Shown here one piece after another: positions 1-5,356 of a stretch of 7,223 nt of DNA. Each line of letters starts with the position of its first letter. Position 1 is the first letter of the stretch. The translations under genes were made by a program, and so were the position numbers. The notes under the pieces were generated by a model. It searched no databases, had not been told where the DNA came from, and saw only the letters and a program-made list of their open reading frames with translations. The stretch comes from Parafilimonas sp. (GTDB taxonomy: Bacteria; Bacteroidota; Bacteroidia; Chitinophagales; Chitinophagaceae). The DNA lies in the NCBI GenBank assembly GCA_023251275.1, contig JAHEZC010000126.1, forward strand, positions 1-7,223, read 5' to 3'.

Positions 1-2
1 AG

Positions 3-98
3 GTTAAAGAAGCTATAGGCTTTTTGCCTGAAGAGATTTCTTACAGCAACTCTGAAAAAATTTTTAAACATACAAGACGATTTTTGATGTGTGATTGA
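3..98 (+). CDS. possible 3' end of an unrecognised convergent gene (partial)
   Basis: An open plus-strand frame enters from the left edge and ends at TGA 96-98 after 31 residues; it includes GFLPEEISYSNSEKIF and finishes HTRRFLMCD. The composition looks protein-like (mixed charged and hydrophobic residues, no low complexity), and a convergent gene ending here would leave an ordinary gap of about 85 bp before the stop of the minus-strand permease. Against it, 32 open codons are not rare by chance, and one minus-strand frame is also open from base 1 to about 113. I do not recognise the family and assign no function. Sequence left of the window would settle it. Confidence 0.3.
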   Translation, partial: VKEAIGFLPEEISYSNSEKIFKHTRRFLMCD

Positions 99-138
99 TA
101 GTCCCTGACATATTCATCTTAATCATTAATTATTTCTT

Positions 139-188
139 TACTGACTTTTCTGACTCACCGACTTTCCGACTCTCTGACTTTCTTTACT
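139..188. repeat. degenerate 8-9 bp GACT tandem array
   Basis: GACT recurs at 143-146, 152-155, 160-163, 168-171 and 176-179, with spacings of 9, 8, 8 and 8 bases. Each is preceded by C and T or C, giving units such as ttccgact and ctctgact. A decayed last unit (ttctttact) overlaps the stop codon of the permease gene at 184-186. Read on the minus strand it is an AGTC(A/G)G-type array immediately after the stop. There is no hairpin or T-run, so it is not an intrinsic terminator. Function unknown. Confidence 0.75.
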
Positions 189-2610
189 CCGCTCTCAAAC
201 TTTTGACAGGATTTGCAATGGCTGCTTTTATTGATTGAAAACTTACAGTTATTAATGCAATACATAAAACCAACAACCCTGACGCAACAAACATCCACCA
301 CGAGAGGCTGATGCGATAAGCAAAATTCTCTAACCATTTGTTCATGAAATATCCTGCAACAGGAGACGCTGCCAACAGAGACACTGCAACCAGTTTGATA
401 AAGTCCTTTGATAAAAGCAACACAATGCCTTGTACGCTTGCACCTAATACTTTTCTTATTCCTACTTCTTTCCTTCTGCGTTCTGCCGAGTATGCAGCAA
501 GACCAAATAATCCAAGGCAGCCGATAAAAATTGCAATGCACGTAAATATCCCAAGCAATGATTTTAATTTATCTTCCGCTTTGTACATCCTTTCAAAATT
601 TTCGTCAAGAAACTTATATTCGATAGGATATTCGGGAGAGAATTTGTTCCATACATTCTTTACGGCATCAAGCGTATTACCTATATCAGCAGTTTTCATT
701 TTTACAGCTACCTTCCACGCAGCATCAGGGAAAATCTGCAGCACTGTTGTTTCTACTTTGTCATAGAGACTTTTATAATTGAAGTCTTTTACTACACCAA
801 TGACCTTACCTGTTTTAAGAGAATCCTTGTTAGCAGCGCCCCAGGGGTGCCAGTACAAATCGTGCCCGATTGCCTGTTGGGGAGTTCCCAAACCTAATTG
901 TTTTACTGCCGTTTCATTGATGATCCACGCATGATCTTTATCTGTTTTCATTTCTTTTGAAAAATCTCTTCCTGCCACCATCTGCAAACCCAAAGTTTTT
1001 ATATAATCATAATCTGCTGTCAATTGTGTAGCAGATTGTGTTTCCTGCCTGCCGTTATGAGGTACGATGATTTCATCGCCTGCCACTGCATCGCCTGGAA
1101 AACCATAACCGATTGAGACGGAAAAAACTCCGGCTGCTTTTAATAATTCATTTTTAAATGCGTCCGCATTCCTGAACATGTTATCGCCCCTCATGGGAAA
1201 AAACATAACCTGGTTTTTATTGAAGCCGAGGTCTTTATTATGCAGGTAATTCACCTGTTTAAAAACTACAATGGCGCTGATGATCAGTAAAACTGACAGA
1301 GCAAATTGTGTGATCACCAATCCATGTCGCAGCCACGGAATTTTTCCGGGCTCTTCTTTAGTTGTCACACTGCCTTTCAAAACTTTTACCGGTTTAAAAC
1401 CAGACAATATAAGCGCGGGGTAAAATCCTGCGATCACTCCAACTATGCATGTCAATGCAATCAATAGCGACAAAACAATGGGATTAAAAAATAATCCGGA
1501 TGAGATATTTTTGTCAGTAAAATGATTAAGCCAGGGAAGCAAAAGCAAACTGAGGCAAACTGAAACAGCAATACTGATAAAACTCATTAACAGTGTTTCG
1601 CCGATAAATTGCAGTATCAATTGTTTTCTGCCTGCCCCGATGCTTTTGCGTATTCCTACTTCTTTCGCTCTCTGTAAAGATTTTGCCGTAGCAAGGTTTA
1701 CAAAATTGAAGCATGCGATCAATAATATAAAAATCGCAACGATAGTGAGCCCATTCACGTAAGTGATATTGCCTCTTTGCGCCATGTCAAACTTAAAGTC
1801 TGAGGAATACAAATGAATATTTTTCAAAGGTTGAAAAAATGGTTTATCTGAAACGGATGCATCACCTGCTGAAGATTTGGCTTTTTGGTTTACGTAATTC
1901 TGAAATTTTAATTCCAGTGCGTGCACATCAGTTTCTTTTTTCAATTTGGCATAAGTGAAAAACTGGTGCCAGCCCCAGCTCTTCATACGCTCAGGAGGAA
2001 ACGGAACCGCAGACAGTGAAATAACATAATCAAACTGCAAATGAAATTTTGGATTCTTTTTAAATACTCCTTTCACTATATAAGGCACCTTATCTTTCAG
2101 TATTTGTTTGCCTATAGGAATTTCATTACCAAAAAAACGTTGTGCCATGTCCTGTGAAATAACAATGGAAGAAGGATCGTCCAGCGCTTTAACCGCAGAG
2201 CCATATTTGAATGTCAATGGAAATACATCAAAAAAAGTTGAGTCAGGAAAACACCCGTTTTCTTCAAAAAATCTTTTATTGCCCGTTTCAAAAAGCGATT
2301 TGTATTCAGGTAACATCATTACACGCACTGTTTTTTCTACCTCCGGAAAGTCGTGCAATAACGAAGAGGCAAACATAGGCGGAGTTACGGCCATTGTCTG
2401 CATTCCATCATTATTTGTATATTCGGTGTAAACACGATAAACCTGTTCTTCGGCGGGGAAAAATTTATCGTATTGTTTTTCATCCCATACAAAAAGTCCG
2501 ATCAGAATACAGGCTGTTAAACCAAGAGTGAGTCCCGCAATATTAATTGCGGAAAAACCCTTATGCCTCGTGATATTTCTGAAAGCTATTTTGAAAAAAC
2601 TCTTAAGCAT
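184..2610 (-). CDS. FtsX/MacB-type ABC transporter permease, 808 aa
   Basis: Inner-membrane permease of the FtsX/MacB superfamily (type VII ABC systems), often labelled antimicrobial-peptide or macrolide export permease; the true substrate cannot be read from sequence. The plan is duplicated: TM1 about 19-42, periplasmic MacB-like domain to about 284, TM2-4 about 285-307, 335-360 and 375-403, TM5 about 429-451, second periplasmic domain to about 683, TM6-8 about 684-707, 737-757 and 770-793. KEVGIRKSIGAG (316-327) and KEVGIRKVLGAS (714-725) are the paired cytoplasmic motifs after TM2 and TM6. GFKPVKVLKG (404-413) and C-terminal NPVKSLRAE are family hallmarks. The length is normal for the Bacteroidota form. 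The ATG is well supported: AGGAGG lies 4 bases upstream and no in-frame start exists before the upstream stop. It has no fused ATPase (no Walker A or LSGGQ signature). It is last of three tandem permeases, 149 bp after the middle gene. Family certain, role inferred. Confidence 0.95.
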   Translation of the reverse strand: MLKSFFKIAFRNITRHKGFSAINIAGLTLGLTACILIGLFVWDEKQYDKFFPAEEQVYRVYTEYTNNDGMQTMAVTPPMFASSLLHDFPEVEKTVRVMMLPEYKSLFETGNKRFFEENGCFPDSTFFDVFPLTFKYGSAVKALDDPSSIVISQDMAQRFFGNEIPIGKQILKDKVPYIVKGVFKKNPKFHLQFDYVISLSAVPFPPERMKSWGWHQFFTYAKLKKETDVHALELKFQNYVNQKAKSSAGDASVSDKPFFQPLKNIHLYSSDFKFDMAQRGNITYVNGLTIVAIFILLIACFNFVNLATAKSLQRAKEVGIRKSIGAGRKQLILQFIGETLLMSFISIAVSVCLSLLLLPWLNHFTDKNISSGLFFNPIVLSLLIALTCIVGVIAGFYPALILSGFKPVKVLKGSVTTKEEPGKIPWLRHGLVITQFALSVLLIISAIVVFKQVNYLHNKDLGFNKNQVMFFPMRGDNMFRNADAFKNELLKAAGVFSVSIGYGFPGDAVAGDEIIVPHNGRQETQSATQLTADYDYIKTLGLQMVAGRDFSKEMKTDKDHAWIINETAVKQLGLGTPQQAIGHDLYWHPWGAANKDSLKTGKVIGVVKDFNYKSLYDKVETTVLQIFPDAAWKVAVKMKTADIGNTLDAVKNVWNKFSPEYPIEYKFLDENFERMYKAEDKLKSLLGIFTCIAIFIGCLGLFGLAAYSAERRRKEVGIRKVLGASVQGIVLLLSKDFIKLVAVSLLAASPVAGYFMNKWLENFAYRISLSWWMFVASGLLVLCIALITVSFQSIKAAIANPVKSLRAE

Positions 2611-2613
2611 AAA

Positions 2614-2620
2614 CCCTCCT
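2614..2620 (-). promoter_or_regulatory. strong Shine-Dalgarno, AGGAGGG
   Basis: On the minus strand AGGAGGG is followed by TTT and then the ATG at 2610, giving a 4-base spacer after AGGAGG. It fixes the start of the 808-aa permease. Such a full match to anti-SD is noteworthy because many Bacteroidota genes lack a recognisable SD. Confidence 0.8.
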
Positions 2621-2624
2621 GCAT

Positions 2625-2638
2625 CTTCCCCTGGGAAG
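2625..2638. repeat. short perfect inverted repeat upstream of the permease start
   Basis: CTTCCC and GGGAAG flank a 2-base centre. In the leader RNA this would fold as a 5-bp stem with a 4-base loop, about 4 bases upstream of the Shine-Dalgarno sequence. It could affect ribosome access or be a small dyad site; it could also be chance. Confidence 0.4.
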
Positions 2639-2671
2639 CACTTTTTAATTGTATGAATAATTTATATTTTC

Positions 2672-2689
2672 TTTTTCACATTTGAAAAA
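2672..2689. repeat. 7-4-7 perfect inverted repeat, TTTTTCA/TGAAAAA
   Basis: TTTTTCA (2672-2678) and TGAAAAA (2683-2689) are exact reverse complements around a 4-base centre, in the gap between two permease genes and 62 bases upstream of the ATG at 2610. Neither strand has a following T-run, so a terminator is unlikely. The position suits an operator upstream of the last permease, and the AT-rich TATAAATTATTCAT on the minus strand just downstream (about 2653-2666) could hold a promoter element. I could not match the Bacteroidota -33/-7 consensus (TTTG / TAnnTTTG), so the regulatory role is inference. Confidence 0.4.
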
Positions 2690-2759
2690 CCGGAAAAGCA
2701 ACAATGCATGACAGAGAAACAAGCCGCAACATTTATCTTTTATACATCATCATTTATTA

Positions 2760-5138
2760 CTAACTCACCTTAAGCACATCCGCAGGCTTTGTACGCAACG
2801 CATGCCATACCCGGGATCCGATCGTAAAAAGTGTGATCAACAGCACACATATAAATGAAAAGATCAATGATGTTGTACTCACACCGGAGTTCATCCGGAA
2901 AATCATATCCATTAATAATTTAGAAAGTGAATAGCCAGCATAGCAGCCGAACCCTGCAGACAGCAGGAATATCCAGAAATAACCTTTCATTACAAGACTG
3001 AAAATATGACTGCTGCCTGCGCCCACAACTTTCCTTATTGCTATTTCTTTCATGCGTTTCAGCACGGTTAATGAAACCAATGCAAACATGCCTGTTGCAG
3101 CCATCAACACTGATATAATTGCGAACCAGAAAAATATGATGGCGATGTTTTCATTGACGCGGCTTGATTCAGCGGCAATTTCATCCTGGTAATATCCAAT
3201 AAAAGGTTTAAGCGGATACAGCTTTGCCCAAGTTGATTTTGCCTTGTCATACACACTGCTGAGCGAACCTTTTTTTGCACGAACAATTAACTGTGAATAT
3301 TTTGAAGGATTCACAAGAGTCATGGCAACAGGTTCTATGGGCATAAAAAGTGTGGTTTGTGTAAAATCTTTTAGTACTCCAACTACTGTGCATACAGTTG
3401 TATCATTTTTTCTTATTTGCTGTCCAATTGCCTGTGCCGGTTTCCAGCCAAACTCAAATGCAAGTTTTTCATTGATCAGCATAGATCTTTCGTAGTCGCC
3501 ATTACCCGCAGTACTGAATAATCTTCCCGCGACAAGTTTTAATTTCATCAGTTCCAGGTAATTTTCCCCCACGCCTAAATAAGTAGCTTCATTATTTTTT
3601 CCCATTGATGAGAGGGGAATTTTTCTATAAGTAAAACCTATATGCTCATTTGTACCGGCAATCTTATCAATAACAGAAATTTTTTTCAGTTCATCCCTCA
3701 GCGGTATGTAAGCTGAAGCATTTTGCAGATTGATAGCTATAATATTTTCCTTGTCGTAGCCATAATCATAGGTTCTTTGAAATTCAGCATTTCGTGAGAA
3801 AGCTATTCCTGCGATCACAGTAATAAAAGTTACAACTATCTGGAATCCCAATAGTATGCGCGAAAAAAGATTAGTGCCTCCAAACTTTACCGATCCTCTG
3901 AAAATATTGGCAGCATTGAACCTGCTGATATAAAATGCAGGATATGCACCCGCTAATAAAGTAACGCCTACAAGTAACAGTGCAAGAAATGCCAACAATG
4001 TATAATCACTCAAATAATTCGCTGTTACATCAATAACAATGAACATTGCATTAAAAGCAGGCAACCAGAAATTATTAATAACAACAGACAACCCGATTGC
4101 AAATAATACTATTACTGCACATTCGAGTAATTGCTGAATCATTATCTGGGTGAATGAACTGCCCATGACTTTTCGTATCCCCATTTCTTTCAGGCGGCGG
4201 TTACTTTGCGCTACAGATGTGTTTGCGAAATTTAAACAGGCAGATAACAAAATCAGTATTGCCAGTATGAGCGCCCCATAAGCTGCTGAATCCTGCGGCC
4301 TTGGCATTAAGGCATTGCTCCCGATTTCACGTGAATGTTCAGCTACCTGCGTAAGCGGGTCTAAACTGAATGAAGTAAGTTTCATATCCTGTCTCACTCT
4401 TTGCTCTAAGGGCAAATATTTTTTCAGCTCACTGCTTAACGCTGCAGCCTCTGATGGATTTGATAACTTCAGGAAAACGACGTCCGGAAAAAATCCCCAA
4501 TCATCACTCTTAATAATGCTGCCATCCATTTTATATTCGTTATCAAAATGAGTAATCATTTCAAATCTCAAAGAAGAATTCAAGGGCGGATTTTTTAAAA
4601 TACCTGTTACTGTCAAAGGCTTTTTATAAATTTCATCCGAATAAAACACAAGTGTTTTTCCAATAGGGTCCGCCTCTCCAAAAAACTTCTTTGCCGCCTG
4701 CTCAGTAATTAATACAGCAGCATGATCATTTAAATTAATTGAGCCTTTTAAAAGCGGAAAATTGAAGAGATCAAAAAATTGAGGATCAGTAAAACTCGCA
4801 GTAGTGGCAAAGGCTTCATTCTGACCGGCCTTAATATTAAGTGGCCGGCTATCCCAGCGTACCGTTTGTTTTACAACAGAAAAATCATTTTTTGCTGCAC
4901 CCGCAAGCGGCAGGGGACAAAGTCCTTTCAGGTTATCGCTGCCCTCCACTTTTGTGAGCACACGGAAAATACTTTCCCTGTCTTTGTGAAAATTATCATA
5001 ACTAAAACTAAAACGGTAGTTTTGAAAACCCCACACAATAGCGGCAATGCCAAATGAAAGGCAAAGGATATTGATAAGCGTATATAGCTTATTCTTCCAT
5101 AAGTTTCTTACAATGATTTTGAAATAATTTTTAAACAT
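2760..5138 (-). CDS. divergent FtsX/MacB-type ABC transporter permease, 792 aa
   Basis: Second complete permease of the FtsX/MacB superfamily, inner membrane, substrate unknown. The layout matches its neighbours: TM1 about 20-40, periplasmic domain to about 286, TM2-4 about 287-310, 336-362 and 376-402, TM5 about 426-447, periplasmic domain to about 663, TM6-8 about 664-690, 717-740 and 755-776. KEMGIRKVMGSS (317-328) and KEIAIRKVVGAG (697-708) are the cytoplasmic motifs after TM2 and TM6. It departs from the flanking paralogues: the G-C/S-L-G-L-x-GLAAY segment of TM6 is replaced by AATGMFALVSL, the W-L-x-x-FAY(R/K)I segment before TM8 is missing, and the C-terminus is TKPADVLKVS rather than NPVKxLRxE. 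I chose the ATG at 5138 because AGGGAG sits 4 bases upstream and the protein then begins MFKNYFKIIVRN, matching MLKSFFKIAFRN of the neighbour. A TTG start at 5162 would add eight residues and place the ribosome site inside the coding region. The stop is TAG. No ATPase domain. Confidence 0.95.
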   Translation of the reverse strand: MFKNYFKIIVRNLWKNKLYTLINILCLSFGIAAIVWGFQNYRFSFSYDNFHKDRESIFRVLTKVEGSDNLKGLCPLPLAGAAKNDFSVVKQTVRWDSRPLNIKAGQNEAFATTASFTDPQFFDLFNFPLLKGSINLNDHAAVLITEQAAKKFFGEADPIGKTLVFYSDEIYKKPLTVTGILKNPPLNSSLRFEMITHFDNEYKMDGSIIKSDDWGFFPDVVFLKLSNPSEAAALSSELKKYLPLEQRVRQDMKLTSFSLDPLTQVAEHSREIGSNALMPRPQDSAAYGALILAILILLSACLNFANTSVAQSNRRLKEMGIRKVMGSSFTQIMIQQLLECAVIVLFAIGLSVVINNFWLPAFNAMFIVIDVTANYLSDYTLLAFLALLLVGVTLLAGAYPAFYISRFNAANIFRGSVKFGGTNLFSRILLGFQIVVTFITVIAGIAFSRNAEFQRTYDYGYDKENIIAINLQNASAYIPLRDELKKISVIDKIAGTNEHIGFTYRKIPLSSMGKNNEATYLGVGENYLELMKLKLVAGRLFSTAGNGDYERSMLINEKLAFEFGWKPAQAIGQQIRKNDTTVCTVVGVLKDFTQTTLFMPIEPVAMTLVNPSKYSQLIVRAKKGSLSSVYDKAKSTWAKLYPLKPFIGYYQDEIAAESSRVNENIAIIFFWFAIISVLMAATGMFALVSLTVLKRMKEIAIRKVVGAGSSHIFSLVMKGYFWIFLLSAGFGCYAGYSLSKLLMDMIFRMNSGVSTTSLIFSFICVLLITLFTIGSRVWHALRTKPADVLKVS

Positions 5139-5142
5139 AAAG

Positions 5143-5148
5143 CTCCCT
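5143..5148 (-). promoter_or_regulatory. ribosome binding site AGGGAG that sets the start at 5138
   Basis: On the minus strand AGGGAG is followed by CTTT and ATG, the same 4-base spacing and TTT-ATG context as the site of the downstream permease. It supports the ATG at 5138 over the upstream TTG at 5162. Confidence 0.7.
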
Positions 5149-5172
5149 TTTTGTTTCCCCAAATGGAGGAAG

Positions 5173-5237
5173 GATTTCTGATATATGATTTAATGATGTC
5201 TGATTTCTGATATATGATTTAATGATGTCTGATTTCT
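5173..5237. repeat. 29-bp direct tandem repeat, 2.2 copies, with 7-8 bp sub-units
   Basis: Two copies of a 29-bp unit, 5173-5201 and 5202-5230, are identical and directly abutting; the first seven bases of a third (gatttct) follow at 5231-5237. Each unit splits into four sub-units that all begin with GAT, of 7, 7, 8 and 7 bases, the first gatttct and the last gatgtct. The tract starts 34 bases upstream of the ATG of the 792-aa permease, so it lies in that gene's leader or promoter region. Perfect identity suggests recent slippage or duplication. Confidence 0.9.
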
Positions 5238-5265
5238 TTCACATTTCACGTTTCACGTCTCACGT
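5238..5265. repeat. four-unit 7-bp tandem array, TTCACGT type
   Basis: Four consecutive heptamers read ttcacat, ttcacgt, ttcacgt and ctcacgt; the two middle units are identical and the others differ at one position each. It directly adjoins the partial third copy of the 29-bp repeat, so the two arrays form one continuous repetitive tract of 93 bases with a period near 7 throughout. Read on the minus strand the unit is ACGTGAA. Function unknown. Confidence 0.85.
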
Positions 5266-5301
5266 TCATCATTCGCTCTTTCCTGGCTTTCAGACTCGTC
5301 T

Positions 5302-5325
5302 TTATTCTGTTCGTAAAGCCTTAAC
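5302..5325 (-). other. intergenic echo of the permease C-terminus (VKALRTE-stop)
   Basis: Minus-strand translation of this stretch gives VKALRTE followed by TAA. That is the C-terminal signature of the flanking permeases (VKALRSE and VKSLRAE), and 18 of 24 bases match the last codons and stop of the gene that ends at 5357. It sits 31 bases after that gene's stop, in a different frame. The residues before it (MRDHIFSL, from an ATG at 5349 with GGAG only 2 bases upstream) do not resemble the family. It may be the tip of a lost fourth permease, a relic of recombination between paralogous 3' ends, or coincidence. I do not call a 15-residue gene here. Confidence 0.3.
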
Positions 5326-5356
5326 CAAGCTAAAGATGTGGTCTCGCATTTCTCCG

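Noticed and set aside
17..29. AGGC-TTTTT-GCCT inverted repeat as a terminator
   Set aside because: The stem is only 4 bp, no T-run follows on either strand, and it would lie inside the possible plus-strand coding end.
338..766. Plus-strand open frame of 142 codons
   Set aside because: It lies wholly antisense to the 808-aa permease, whose family motifs and membrane segments are clear. The plus-strand product shows no recognisable features.
2108..2431. Plus-strand open frame of 107 codons
   Set aside because: It is antisense to the first periplasmic domain of the 808-aa permease and is best read as its shadow.
2760..5138. Frameshift or pseudogene status for the divergent middle permease
   Set aside because: The frame is intact, all eight membrane segments and both cytoplasmic motifs are present, and the length is normal. 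It is divergent rather than broken.
5139..5162. TTG start at 5162 adding eight residues to the middle permease
   Set aside because: It would put the AGGGAG ribosome site inside the gene, and the paralogue begins at the position matching ATG 5138.
5173..5237. CRISPR-like array, because the unit is 29 bp
   Set aside because: The copies abut with no spacers, only two are complete, and no cas gene is present.
5139..5356. A Bacteroidota-type promoter (TTTG, then TAnnTTTG) for the middle permease
   Set aside because: I searched the minus strand of the gap and found no acceptable pair, so no promoter is called. Co-transcription with the upstream gene is equally possible.
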